A stretch of DNA of 64,000 nt from Stratiolaelaps scimitus (Eukaryota > Arthropoda > Arachnida > Mesostigmata > Laelapidae), in NCBI GenBank assembly GCA_019614645.1, contig JABWDB010000016.1:4402001-4466000 (forward strand), written 5' to 3'. The translations under genes and the position numbers were made by a program. Positions 26,601-36,239 of this stretch are shown here, piece after piece. Below the pieces are notes generated by a model. It saw nothing but the letters and a program-made list of their open reading frames with translations, was not told where the DNA came from and searched no databases. The stretch's first letter is position 1; the number at the start of each line of letters is the position of its first letter.

Positions 26601-27948
26601 ATTATTATTATTATCATGCGCTCTCTGCATTTCTCGGGCATTTAACCAATCGAGTCGAATCCAAGCAGTTCCCGCCAACGACTAGCTAATGTCTTCTATA
26701 CAGTGTTCTCCGCCAGCACATATTCGTCTAATCGTTTTTGCCGTGATTGATTTGCAGATGCCGATGATACGGCACAAGACGGAGATGTCGGGTTCATTTC
26801 TGGGCATGCTCGAGTACAAGATCGAGGACGAGACGCACATCATTCGATCGTTGATCATTGACCTCAAGCCGAAAGTCACTCAGCAGTTGCTCCCGGCGCT
26901 CCCTGCTTTCATTCTCGTTATGATGATTCGACACGTCGACCACTGCAACGATGACCAGAAGGTCCGCTCCCTCCTAAACAATGTCATCACGAACGTCCGA
27001 CGAGTGATTAAGAAACGCAAGGACGATCTGGAGTATACCGCCATGTGGCTGACGATCATGTATCGATTCTTCAACAACTTGCGCCAGTACTCCGGCGAGG
27101 AGGTCTACCAGAACGAGAATACGCCCCGACAGAATGAGCAGTGCCTACGAAACTTTGATCTGTCGCAGTATCGGCAAATCATCAGCGACATCTGCCTGTT
27201 TATCTACACGCAGATGATCCGGTCGATGACGGACAAACTGCAGAAGATTGTGATTCCGGCAATTATCGAGCACGACGCCACCGGCGGGAGTCAGCTGTTC
27301 CGCCGCAAGACGTCGCTCCACCACGACACGTCCGGTCACGAAGTCGACGCGGCGAAGGCACTTGATCAACTGCTCGACGAGTTGACCGCCTTCAACAAGC
27401 TGATTCAATCGCATCAGGTTGACGTGGATGTTCGCGTCGTCATGTTCAAGGAGCTCTACCATTTCGTATGCGCGATGTCGCTGAACAATCTGCTCCTTCG
27501 TCGAGATATGTGCCATTGGTCGAAGGGTGTGCAAATACGCCACAACCTCTCTCGCCTTGAGCATTGGAGTCGGGAACAGCACCTGTTCGGTGTGAACGAC
27601 CACCTTTCGCCCGCAATACAAGCCGTACAGGTTTTGCAGGCGCGGAAACGCGAGGACGATATACCTGACATCTGTGAGATGGCCCCCAACCTAACGAGTG
27701 GCCAGTTGCTGCGCATCTGCCAAATGTACACGCCGGTTGAGGGTTACGAAGAGTCGTTCTCGCCAAGATTTATTAGTCGACTTCAGGAGTACATCAAGAA
27801 CACGTTCCCTAAGGACAACTCGAAGGACTATCTAATGGACACAAAGGCGCGGCTCGCCGTCCGCTTTCAGTACATCCCGAGTGAAGTACAGCTCGAGACG
27901 GTTACGGTTCCAGAAGTACTTAACCTGCCTATGCTGAAACGAATCTAA
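20370..27948 (+). CDS. Myo5: Unconventional myosin V, 3' part (8 exons, motor end to stop)
   Basis: Actin-based motor heavy chain that carries vesicles, organelles and RNA along actin. The eight exons are 20370-20619, 21061-21952, 22266-22462, 23586-23798, 23982-24110, 24382-24653, 26112-26470 and 26758-27948, all with GT...AG introns. Joined, they give 3503 bases in one continuous frame, about 1167 residues. In order they hold: the end of the motor ([16 protein letters not shown], then [20 protein letters not shown]), [12 protein letters not shown], six IQ motifs (about residues 148-283 of this part), coiled coil, and a C-terminal globular DIL tail with QYSGEE and [16 protein letters not shown]. 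These blocks match animal myosin V in order and wording, and distinguish it from other myosin classes. The first exon starts in mid-codon, so it is not the gene start. Family members are about 1800 residues, so roughly 630 motor residues are missing upstream. Confidence 0.97.
20620..21060 (+). other. Myo5 intron
   Basis: Contains a short (GA)n run near 20872-20890; nothing else seen. Confidence 0.9.
21061..21952 (+). CDS. Myo5: Myo5 exon: converter, six IQ motifs, start of coiled coil
   Basis: The acceptor TTTCTTTCAG ends at 21060 and the donor GTGAGG begins at 21953. The 892-base exon carries the end of the motor ([20 protein letters not shown]) and then six consecutive IQ motifs of the form IQ-x3-RG-x3-RR, about one every 23-25 residues: [63 protein letters not shown] and [12 protein letters not shown]. 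These bind calmodulin or light chains and form the lever arm; six is the class V number. From [20 protein letters not shown] onward the sequence is charged and heptad-like, the start of the dimerising coiled coil. The exon ends on a whole codon. Confidence 0.97.
21953..22265 (+). other. Myo5 intron
   Basis: AT-rich, with repeated TTCTAATT words near 22110-22160; nothing else seen. Confidence 0.9.
22266..22462 (+). CDS. Myo5: Myo5 exon: coiled-coil/stalk segment
   Basis: The acceptor CTTGCAG ends at 22265 and the donor GTAGGT starts at 22463. The phase joins correctly on both sides: whole codon in, and two bases out that form Arg with the next exon. It encodes a glutamate-rich stalk segment with a [19 protein letters not shown] helix at its end. 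The middle of the myosin V stalk is poorly conserved, so the assignment rests on phase, position and composition rather than motif. Confidence 0.9.
22463..23585 (+). other. Myo5 intron with SINE-like copy and TA repeat
   Basis: Holds the diverged tRNA-like element (22575-22652) and a TA run at 23023-23046. Confidence 0.9.
22575..22652 (+). mobile_element. tRNA-derived SINE-like element, copy 2 (diverged, in a Myo5 intron)
   Basis: It contains GCGGCAGGACGGCTAAATG, AAGTTCGAGTCCCCGTGAGG and TGACATACACCTTTC followed by AAAAG. It shares the B-box and the downstream GTGAGG..ACATA..CCTTT..AAAAG order with copy 1. Confidence 0.5.
23586..23798 (+). CDS. Myo5: Myo5 exon: stalk with Ser/His/Pro-rich linker
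   Basis: The acceptor ends at 23585 (TACCGCGCAG) and the donor GT is at 23799. It continues the previous helix ([16 protein letters not shown]). It then breaks into a flexible His/Pro/Ser-rich stretch ([20 protein letters not shown]) and a short acidic helix ([17 protein letters not shown]). Such breaks between coiled-coil segments are usual in the myosin V stalk. The Ser/Thr-Pro sites could be phosphorylated (inference). Confidence 0.9.
23982..24110 (+). CDS. Myo5: Myo5 exon: coiled-coil segment
   Basis: The acceptor TTTGCTAG ends at 23981 and the donor GTGTGG starts at 24111. It encodes [20 protein letters not shown], a heptad-like helix resembling the vertebrate myosin V stalk segment that contains 'LEFQKRVKELE'. 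It begins with one base and ends with two bases of split Arg codons, matching its neighbours. Confidence 0.93.
24382..24653 (+). CDS. Myo5: Myo5 exon: stalk, acidic Ser-rich linker, coiled coil
   Basis: The acceptor TTTCTTCAG ends at 24381 and a strong donor GTAAGT starts at 24654. It encodes [20 protein letters not shown], then a Ser/Asp-rich linker ([20 protein letters not shown]), then [20 protein letters not shown], a second predicted coiled coil. It ends with one base that makes an Arg codon with 26112. Confidence 0.93.
24654..26111 (+). other. Myo5 intron, 1458 bases
   Basis: Phases of the flanking exons match directly, so no constitutive exon is needed here. A 90-codon open frame at 25311-25580 has no splice sites or family match. 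TA repeat near the 3' end. Confidence 0.85.
25963..26014. repeat. (TA)n microsatellite in a Myo5 intron
   Basis: Two TA runs split by an AAATATATTT interruption, about 100 bases before the acceptor of the exon at 26112. Confidence 0.9.
26112..26470 (+). CDS. Myo5: Myo5 exon: distal coiled coil before the tail
   Basis: The acceptor ends at 26111 (GATATAG, a weak pyrimidine tract just after a long TA repeat) and the donor GTAAGT starts at 26471. It encodes [20 protein letters not shown] and a long Glu/Gln/Arg-rich helix, including [14 protein letters not shown] and [20 protein letters not shown]. It ends with a Ser/His/Asn-rich stretch at a whole codon. This is the last coiled coil before the globular tail. 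Confidence 0.95.
26758..27948 (+). CDS. Myo5: Myo5 terminal exon: globular cargo-binding (DIL) tail and stop
   Basis: The acceptor TGATTTGCAG ends at 26757 and the stop TAA is 27946-27948. The 396 residues form the whole globular tail. They start with [20 protein letters not shown], then [61 protein letters not shown] (the core of the DIL domain) and [16 protein letters not shown] near the end. In myosin V this tail binds cargo adaptors and folds back to inhibit the motor. It is one uninterrupted exon of 1191 bases, unlike the many small tail exons of vertebrates. Confidence 0.98.
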   Translation: MPMIRHKTEMSGSFLGMLEYKIEDETHIIRSLIIDLKPKVTQQLLPALPAFILVMMIRHVDHCNDDQKVRSLLNNVITNVRRVIKKRKDDLEYTAMWLTIMYRFFNNLRQYSGEEVYQNENTPRQNEQCLRNFDLSQYRQIISDICLFIYTQMIRSMTDKLQKIVIPAIIEHDATGGSQLFRRKTSLHHDTSGHEVDAAKALDQLLDELTAFNKLIQSHQVDVDVRVVMFKELYHFVCAMSLNNLLLRRDMCHWSKGVQIRHNLSRLEHWSREQHLFGVNDHLSPAIQAVQVLQARKREDDIPDICEMAPNLTSGQLLRICQMYTPVEGYEESFSPRFISRLQEYIKNTFPKDNSKDYLMDTKARLAVRFQYIPSEVQLETVTVPEVLNLPMLKRI

Positions 27949-28105
27949 GTAAACACGGACACAGCGGGCGACACAAGGCAACGAACGTCTATGGTGGAAC
28001 CTATAATGGAATACAATGGCGTGGACTGGCACTAGTCGAATCTTTCGAGTGCCCCCATCACTGACGCTGTGGAGCCGGACAGTGCGCTGTCTTACTTAGA
28101 AGACA

Positions 28106-28106
28106 A

Positions 28107-28111
<5 letters not shown>
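28106..28111 (+). terminator. Poly(A) signal of Myo5
   Basis: A canonical AATAAA lies 158 bases after the Myo5 stop. A ~37-base (AT)n run follows at once, so the cleavage site would fall in or just after the repeat. No other AATAAA is obvious between the stop and this point. Confidence 0.6.

Positions 28112-28146
<35 letters not shown>
28109..28146. repeat. (AT)n microsatellite after the Myo5 poly(A) signal
   Basis: About 19 AT units directly following AATAAA. Confidence 0.9.
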
Positions 28147-28149
<3 letters not shown>

Positions 28150-28883
28150 TAGAGTGTGGACAAACAAGAGAGGGGTCTGTGCAAAACATAGGGAACAATT
28201 GCCGAACAGGCGAGTTGAGAAAAATTGGCCACGCTGAGAGAGTCTTGGACGGAAGCCTCGAGAGGACGAATATCTAGACAAGGTGGACAATGACGAATAT
28301 TGCACATATACATTCACTCACATATGTATCTATAATGTTTACTATAGATGCTCATGTCACAAGAAACGATAGAACAACACAAACACGGCTTCGGGAGGGA
28401 ATAAACTATCTGACGACGGCTCGACCATTCACGAAGGTGGCCGATAAATGGCGACAATTTCCACTAGATCCGAATAGTTCAGGTAGCTGTCGTAGCCGAC
28501 AACAACAACAACAACAACTGAAGATGCCAGTGCCATTCATTTCGCAAGAGGCGAATTTCGTTCAGTCTCATCTGAGCAGAGCTGAGGGATGCGAGTTCGA
28601 AAATTGCGGATTATATATGTTATTTTCGACAAAACTTAAGGAAAATCCGTATAGGTATATTATTTATATAGCTGAATATTGTGATGATGATGAACGTCGT
28701 GCCTAGTGTAACAGGTGACTTATATATGGGTGAATGACAGTGAAATGAACTCTAATGATAGCGCACCGCGCACATGCGGGAATTATACACGTGTGATTAT
28801 TAGTGAAAAGCCATAAGTGGTGGAGTAGTGTGAACGCACCAAATCAATCAGTGAGTAATAATTAGACTAGAAAGATTAAAGAT

Positions 28884-28884
28884 G

Positions 28885-28915
<31 letters not shown>
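28884..28915. repeat. (TA)n microsatellite
   Basis: TA run with one phase slip, in the spacer after Myo5. Confidence 0.85.
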
Positions 28916-28916
<1 letters not shown>

Positions 28917-29362
28917 AAACTGTTCGTCGACTGTGAGATTTGTTGCAATGAATCCAACCAATCGCCTCCCCTTAGTAAATGTGTCCATCGTACGAAATAG
29001 TCTCCTTTGGCGTTTTGTTATTACATAGTGAGAATGAAATAACTACGAGAGAGGGCGCTTTTTGTGACGTAATTGTTAAGATTATTGGTAACTGCTGCTG
29101 CTGCTGCCAACTGACCGCTTCGCTTCGTCGCTGACCGCGACCTGGCTGCTCTGTGTGAATGGTGTACCTATTCACGTATGAGTTTGTGCCTAATGCTTTC
29201 AAGAGTGTGACATGCACGTGTGTGATTATAATTGTGTGATGCATCTAGTGACCCGGGCGCTACTATGCCGCTTAGCTCGTCAGAGAAACAAGCAAAACTG
29301 CCAGGGATGGCAGCACACCAATGGAGCCTACTCGATAATGGTGTTGCCTTACTATCTAACCG

Positions 29363-29364
29363 TA

Positions 29365-29412
<48 letters not shown>
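29363..29412. repeat. (TA)n microsatellite, long
   Basis: About 24 TA units, among the longest in the window. Two more runs follow at 29534-29562 and 29841-29872. Confidence 0.9.
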
Positions 29413-29416
<4 letters not shown>

Positions 29417-29530
29417 AAGCTATGTAATATATACGTGAGACACGTATACAAATGCAGATATGTATAACATTATTAACATATTAATAACATGGGAAGAAAA
29501 TTGGGCAGGTGATATTGTGCACTTGCGTCA

Positions 29531-29563
<33 letters not shown>

Positions 29564-30056
29564 CTACGCGTGTATATGCAGTGACCATCTACGTTGAATG
29601 CTGGTGGATCATTTAAGTGCATTGTTAACGTTATGTTAGTCATAGTCGATGGTTAGTGAAAAGTAACTCGAGTTGCCGATTTTAATCTTAATATTTATAC
29701 ACCCTTCAACAGGGAGGGCTTTATTCATTCGATTCGTTCAAATTTAGGTTTTAAACTAATGATATGCGTAGAAAATAAATTTCGCCTTTAACAACAAAAA
29801 TTACAACATGATTGGATCCATGCTCCGTATATAGACTAATTATATATCTATATATATATATATATATATATAACATACCACGAAATGTAGTAGCTTATTG
29901 TCGTAACGCCAAGGATCACTTCTCTGCTCTTTCCTCAAGACAAAATTACCATTTCCCCGTGGAGAAAAGAAAGAAAAACTCCCAAGGGTGAAATTAATCA
30001 TCGCTAAAATTTCCCGCTTAAATCGACACATCTCACTCGAAATTTCCACGCCAAGT

Positions 30057-30116
30057 AGTCAAAGTTGTAGCGCTACTGCCGAGACGACTTAAGCAGTTTC
30101 GGCTACAACTTTGACT
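30057..30116. other. Intergenic hairpin with 15-bp arms, miRNA-precursor-like
   Basis: The left arm AGTCAAAGTTGTAGC (30057-30071) is exactly complementary to the right arm GCTACAACTTTGACT (30102-30116). The inside (GCCGAG...TTCGGC with a CTTAAG tip) can also pair, so nearly the whole 60 bases fold into one stem with a small bulge. The size and shape suit a pre-miRNA or a small inverted-repeat element. Not expressed as far as sequence can tell. Confidence 0.55.
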
Positions 30117-30299
30117 GCTCGTCACTGCATATGCATACGTCTACCTAAAACAGAGAACATTATATTTACATATAATCTCCTGAATCCAATGCAATCACCT
30201 GTTAAGTGGCGGCAAAGTCTGCCTGCCACGATATATCGACATTATGACCTCCATCTAAGTATACGAGTGAACATGAGTGAGTGAGATGGCTGATTGAAC

Positions 30300-30514
30300 A
30301 CCTGACCCTGAATAATGCGACAGCTGCTCACAGGAAAGTAAAGTAAATGACGAAAGGGGATGCAGCCGTGAACTGTCGGAAGCTGGTCAGGAGCCGCACG
30401 CTATAGAATTAAAGTTGATAATTTGAGCCACCATCATGATGCGTCACCTGATTGGGAGGAAGGTGTCGTGATGTAGGCGGGCCCCTCGTTGAAATAAATA
30501 AATAAATAAATAAA
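30300..30514 (+). mobile_element. Possible retroelement 3' end with (AAAT)n tail
   Basis: A non-coding stretch ends in GGGCCCCTCGTTGAAATAAA and a short (AAAT)n run at 30491-30514, the usual 3' end of several non-LTR retroelements or their SINEs. No coding remnant is seen, and the 5' limit is a guess. A similar (AAAT)n run is at 59213-59232. Confidence 0.25.
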
Positions 30515-31200
30515 GGAAGTTAGATGCAAGTACGTTAAAAGTAAATATTAGTTTCTCCTAACGAATATATGATACCTAGAAGAATGGCCGTTTTACTGAG
30601 CTAATTAGTTACTTTTAATTGCTTTTTATTAAACATACTTTAACGCTTCGATATGGGGTGAAGGCACACAAGGCGCGAGGTTGAAGTGTAAGCTTTTGAC
30701 GTATCTTAGGCTGCTGCACTGGCAAAAATTCTTAATTCTTAATTCTCAACGATATTGTTAATCCAGTTTCGACATTTATACGATATGACTTCGTCAACTA
30801 CTTTAAGGCTTCTATACCCCATAACGTGAGCTAGAGCGCAGCAATTTGCAGATGCTGTTGTTGTTGTTGTATACGCATTGGGTTGATCTCAGCTGTCGTG
30901 CAAGATCACCACTCATCTTAAAATCATATATAAATCCAAACGTTGATTGTGACATCAGCGTCGACGCATTTAAATGCAATGGCTATCTAGAGGAAATGAA
31001 ATCGCTCTGCCTCGAGCCGCTTCGACCGTAGCAGTTTATCGAGTTGTTCCCACGTACTCTAATGAAATTTGTATACCGGAGAATGAAAATAATGGCCGAG
31101 TCGTTTGCCCAAACCGCTGACCAATTGGTCGCAATAGGGCGTCGTGAAAGGTTCCAGCCACTGTGTTATCGATTTGTAGCAACAAATGGGTATAGCTGAT

Positions 31201-31482
31201 CTACTCGTCCGTCAAGCCGAGAGCCAGGAGTATTCCTCGTAGAGTGGTGACCTCGATGAGATTTGTTTTCATTTGACGAGGTCCCCCACACCGGAGATGT
31301 ACGATCCTTGAGAGGAGATTGTTCTCTGTCGACGAGTATGGAATTATAACTCCTCGTTCCTTGAACTTCGACACTAGGTCAGGTAGACGAACTGATTGCT
31401 CAATGCACCGCAACACGCACCGCGGTCTGCCGTTGGCGGGGTCGTATACGAGTACCAGCTCGGTTCCCAGGTGCGGCCTTAG
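31201..31482 (-). CDS. Unidentified gene, probable last exon
   Basis: An acceptor (TCTGTGTATTCCAG) precedes 31482, phase 0, and an open frame runs 93 codons to TAG at 31203-31201. It encodes LRPHLGTELVLVYDPANGRP, then CVLRCIEQSVRLPDLVSKFK, IIPYSSTENNLLSRIVHL and a Leu-rich end (LRGILLALGLTDE). Composition and codon use look like a soluble, mixed alpha/beta protein. I do not recognise the family. It pairs in phase with the exon at 32093-31965. No clear poly(A) signal was found nearby, so an exon continuing past this point is not excluded. Confidence 0.45.
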   Translation of the reverse strand, partial: LRPHLGTELVLVYDPANGRPRCVLRCIEQSVRLPDLVSKFKERGVIIPYSSTENNLLSRIVHLRCGGPRQMKTNLIEVTTLRGILLALGLTDE

Positions 31483-31964
31483 CTGGAATACACAGAGAAC
31501 GATGCACACTCGGATGGCTACCAATGCTAAAGCAATTTGAATATCACAACTAATTTATAGGAAATTTGCATTTTGCTGGTGAACGAAAAAAACGTCGTCG
31601 ATATCTATTGTCACCTAAAGTTTAAGGCTTTCTTTTTCATAGATTGCTGTAAAAATTTCACAGAAATCACTGTTAGATAGTCAATCGCTGTGCGATAGTT
31701 GATCAGGCAGATCAATACAGGCGTAGAAATACAAATCCATACTGTCTTCACCGAACAGCAGTGCGATCCTGACAACCGCGCTCACCAATTGGACACCGTC
31801 CAAATATTATGAACGAGTTCGCTGTGATGTATAACTCCAGCCAACAATTGTGCTCTGTACTCTTTCTACTGTGATCCTATTGAATATTGCACGAATGAAT
31901 CAAGTGGAGGAATTTGACAAATCTTTAGTGTTTAATTATTGATGAGATAACTAGGGTAATCAAC

Positions 31965-32093
31965 CTGAATGGCGAGTGATGAATTTGGAATCGGCATCAA
32001 CTTTCCGCGCTCGGAGAGCTCGTAGATAACGTCGAGCAAATTCTGTTGATTTTGCGCCGTCTTCGATAGCTCTCCTTCATGCAGGAGAGGTTC
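31965..32093 (-). CDS. Unidentified gene, probable internal exon
   Basis: The acceptor CAATTGTTTTCAG is before 32093 and the donor CAG|GTTGAT after 31965. It is exactly 43 codons, phase 0 at both ends: EPLLHEGELSKTAQNQQNLL, then DVIYELSERGKLMPIPNSSL and AIQ. NLLDVIYELSERGKL looks like an amphipathic helix. Splicing to 31482 gives a continuous frame across a ~480-base intron. Confidence 0.42.
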
Positions 32094-32165
32094 CTGAAAA
32101 CAATTGAGTTCCAGTATGACCCAAATGCTAAAGAATATATATATATATATATATGAATAATCCAG

Positions 32166-32561
32166 ATCCGTACCTCGACTCAAGTGGGCGGACTGGTCGA
32201 CAAACGATAAACGATCACTTGCTCTGTTTTGCTCTAAGATAGTAACTAGTGTGCAGCACATCCCCGAGTGGGGTAGAGGTTGAGCAGAAGAAGCCAATAG
32301 CACAGTTCGGATATTAACAAGAATTCTCTGACAATAAGAAAAGATGGGGGTCAGCTTCAGCTGCAAATGAAATATAGGTCGGGCTGGAATATCTGAATTT
32401 TCAACATCGCCATTTCCGATCACGGAGCAAACGGTCTTTCCGTCATAGTACCGCTGACAGTTGTTGCGGTTTCCACTCAGGTTTATCCTGTTCATATTCC
32501 ACTGTCTGCATTGATCAGCTGAGACCGGCCAATCGAGTTGTATTTCGTTAAGATAATTCAT
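32166..32561 (-). CDS. Possible upstream exon(s) of the unidentified gene
   Basis: The frame opens at ATG 32561 and is open through 32166, with a good donor (CGAG|GTACGG) at its end. It encodes a Cys/Asn-rich stretch (DQCRQWNMNRINLSGNRNNC, then YYDGKTVCSVIGNG) and further on GMCCTLVTILEQNRASDRLS. The donor leaves one base, which does not match the phase-0 exon at 32093, so either the boundaries are wrong or an exon is missing. Acceptor-like sites inside (TTTGCAG, TTGTCAG) suggest it may be two exons or partly intron. Confidence 0.25.
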
Positions 32562-34642
32562 TTAGCCCGGCGAACTGGTGCAATGCTAGCATGCGGATGG
32601 TAAAGCGGGCCAGATCAGGCTTAATCTCAGTTAAACGAACGCACCTGACCTTGCTTAGCCGAACTGAACATTTTGGCTGCTCACACGGTTGTTCTGGTAG
32701 AAAATTGAGAACAAGAAAAATTCGCACAAATACGTCACCGATTTTAGTTCACAATGACCTCGGCGAAAGTGGCTATTTTCATTTCAAACGAGCAAAATGC
32801 GTGCACCACATCCGTGTGATGATATCGAGATGAGAGAGGCGCTTTCAATCAACTGCAGATTTGAATAGTGCGGCGGGAATTACAACGACAATCATAACGT
32901 GCCTGCGAATGCACGTAGAGTCAACAGAGGTATGTTTGGCACACAAAGTATCGCATAGATATCCTTATTCCTTCCATCAAACTATCAGGATATGTAGACA
33001 GCGTCTGCCTTATCGGCCTTGTTCTTGTCTACACGTATCGTAAATAGTTTTTTTGTTGAGAATGAAAATACATTATGGACACCGAACTTCAAGTCCAACA
33101 CGTTAGCTATGGTAGTGCCCGACACTCACCCACTAAAACCCACTCACCTACCCCGTTAATTCTTACATGGATGTTTGAATCATCGTCAAGTCGTACGACA
33201 GAACAATGGAACATATACATAAATACAAAATGCAATGTTGCCTTACTATTTCCCTCCGAAGTATCTGCTATATAACTGCAAACAGCCTAGTCTCTTTTAA
33301 ATGAAAGCCGATGACATTTTTACTGGCGTTCTTTTTCCTAGATGTAAACTAAGTCTCGCTCTACAATCGGTGCCTACGGCACCGCCCTGTGTATAAGCGC
33401 GCGTCATTATTTCCATACATCATGCAAGTGAAAACAAAAGATGCCCGGGAATCTGAGTCACTTCGAGTTTTTCGTTTATTTCTTTGTTTCTTGTATCTCA
33501 ATGTATAAACCTTGTTCATGATCTCATGTAGGTATATAGACAGACCTCATATCCTCATCATGGCTGGAGACTGGCCCGTTCGTCCCGTTTTTCCTTTTGC
33601 CGAGAGAATCGTTCGGGCAGTCTCGGTAGAAAACGCAATATAAAAAATCAACTCGCACTTAAGAAACACACACCACAATCGCAGCGAACGCCCCAAACGA
33701 TATCGGTGTTCTAGTCATTTTCTGTTGTGCCTTTGTATAAACATGCCGGCGGCGCCGCCGCCGTAGACACGACCACGACCACCACTCGAATCGTTCGGGG
33801 CCTTCTCTTCCATCACAGTCGCCGACCGCTTCGGACCCGCTCAAGCTCGAACGGCACCTTATATTCTTTGGATCGCTTTTCCACCTTCTGGAAAGCTTGT
33901 TATGCAAAAGGGATTTTGGTGTCTGTATCAATCGTCGTCATTTGGCAGTTAACAATCAATCGCCCGCTCTGATTAGCGACATTCATTATACTAGGCTCAG
34001 CATGTCGTGTCCTGGCCCTTATGTTGAGTCCGTATAGTAGCCACAAAGGTAGCAAGGAACGCATTGAACCTGAAGCAAATAAATCTACACGTTGTTCCTC
34101 CTTTCCTCGTTCAGCGAGCTGATTTTAATCAACAAATAAACAATAAATAAACAAACAGCTCGTAATGAGAATCTAATCATTGTGACGTCACCACATTATT
34201 TCTTTTCAGGCTTTGTACCTCTCGAAATCATGAACAACTCTATTCAAAATGTCTTCGGGTCCGAAACGCGCGATGTTCACTCTCATTCTGAATTTTCATC
34301 TCATTATATCCTTACGTTTTATACATTATTATTATTATCATCGTCATCATCATCATCAGTTCGCGTGTAATTGTTGCAATTGTTGGTAATTTTCTCTCCC
34401 GCGCTGCCTCCCCGGCTGCGCTTCGGCTCACTCAATTAGTTTCATTATTTTACTTTGTTGTTCACAGCGAGAGAGAGATAGAGAGGGTGTGTGTGTGTGT
34501 TATGGCTTCCCCATTGCTCATTGTTTTTCACTGTTTACTAAAGCGTTTTTGTCTTTTTGTTTCCTTAAAAATTTACCGCTTATTTTACTCTATCACCTCT
34601 CGACTCAGCTCTACAACACTTGTGTTTAATTAGTCATGTTGT

Positions 34643-34644
<2 letters not shown>

Positions 34645-34689
<45 letters not shown>
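34645..34689. repeat. (TA)n microsatellite, long
   Basis: About 22 TA units between the unidentified gene and SINHCAF. Confidence 0.9.
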
Positions 34690-34692
<3 letters not shown>

Positions 34693-36205
34693 GTTGTGTT
34701 TTCTTATGCAGTGATGCTCGTTTTGCGTTCTCTCTCCATTAATCATTTATTATATATATATATTTCTTGCTCAGCTCTGCTATGCTAGATTGTAGAATGC
34801 CGCAGCGTTTGAGATAAATACGGACTCCCACAGAGTCGGCCAGCCACCACCATCTCCGCTGACCGCCCCAGCTCTATTTCGGTATATTTTTTTCACTCGG
34901 GGATAAGGTGGGGCGTTTCGACCGACAGGAAGTGGCGCTGAGTGTCCTGATTCAAGAGGAGAACTTTCTAGTCGATATATCGAGGGAGAAATATCGAGCA
35001 GAGATGGACCTCCATATACAGAGTCTAAAAATGAAACAGCTATTATTATTATTATTACCATCATCAGAACAATAATAATAATGACAATAATATTAATTAC
35101 GATAATTGTATTAGTGTCTATAATATTTATCCTCGGATGAACGACCTTGATGAGGCGGTCTATTGCCGCGTGGCAAGCATTAAATTCATACATGTTGAAT
35201 GAACATGCGGGAAACAGTTTGAGTTGATGGCTGAAAATCACCGCTGTGCTTTTTTTTAATTACGTCAACACAAGTGGCGCACAAACACAGTATTTGAATA
35301 CACAGCTGTCTATTAATTTCCTCCTAATTAGCCACTGTTGTCAGTCAGTCACTGAGATAATTGCTGCTGCCAATTATGATTGTTCCATTATGTCCATACG
35401 AAAATGTGAATTTAACATTTTGGTTACAGTTTCGTCTGGCTTCTGCCTTTTTTACGGGGATAATAATAATGCTATGATCCGGAGCAATTGATCCGTCCAT
35501 GAACTCAAACTTGCCCCCTTTGAATGCCCGCACTCGGACAGGGACCGCCTGGGGTGGTAGCGACATCGCCTCCGATCATGGGCGAGTTACGCGAACCCCC
35601 CCGGATCTCCAACCGAACTAAGTGTATAATAATGTGGCCAGCCAACTCGAGCCACCTCGCGAGCTCGATGTTAGTTGTCTGCCATGGGCCACCGTTTGGG
35701 GTGAGTGAGGAGGTGACATGCTTGCACATCTGCTAATACTATTTAGCATAGCTCCTCGAAATTCTAACAAGACAATCAACGAACTGACGAACAAACAATT
35801 TTTGCTGTTGCCATCCAACACACCCAACCGGATAACCGCCCCTGCTGCCACTGCTGCTGTTATCTTGTCGTTCTCAGATTTTGGACTGGGGCCCCAGAAT
35901 TATTGGGCATTTTACTCATTGTTCCTTATTTGATATCACGACATCATATATATATATATATTGGTATCTCGTCCCTGCGAGATGAGTATTGCTCTAGTTA
36001 GAATCTCCGTAACCTCACTTGGGTGCACGGGGAAGCAAAGACGAATACCATACGATGATGTGTGGCCTAAATCGGCTATAGACCTCTTATTTTCTTAATT
36101 TCACATTTGTAATAATTGTTTCTGTGTTCTTTGATGACGTCTAATTGTAATAGAGAAATTTGTGATATTAGTATTTCCCTTGTTATTTTGTTTTCTTTTG
36201 TTCGT

Positions 36206-36239
<34 letters not shown>

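Larger units (their letters stand above)
28148..31200. other. Spacer between Myo5 and the unidentified gene
   Basis: Dense in TA microsatellites. Also a (CAA)n run near 28501-28518, the hairpin at 30057 and the (AAAT)n-tailed stretch ending at 30514. No gene recognised. Confidence 0.7.

Noticed and set aside
27145..27766. Long - strand frames (158 and 106 codons)
   Set aside because: Antisense shadow of the Myo5 tail exon.
28290..28706. 138-codon + strand frame after Myo5
   Set aside because: It starts at a non-ATG-favoured site, contains a (CAA)n repeat read as Gln, and has no motif or splice signal.
34780..35241. 153-codon - strand frame with a very hydrophobic Ile-rich stretch
   Set aside because: The hydrophobic part is an ATT/ATA triplet repeat; the rest has no family features.
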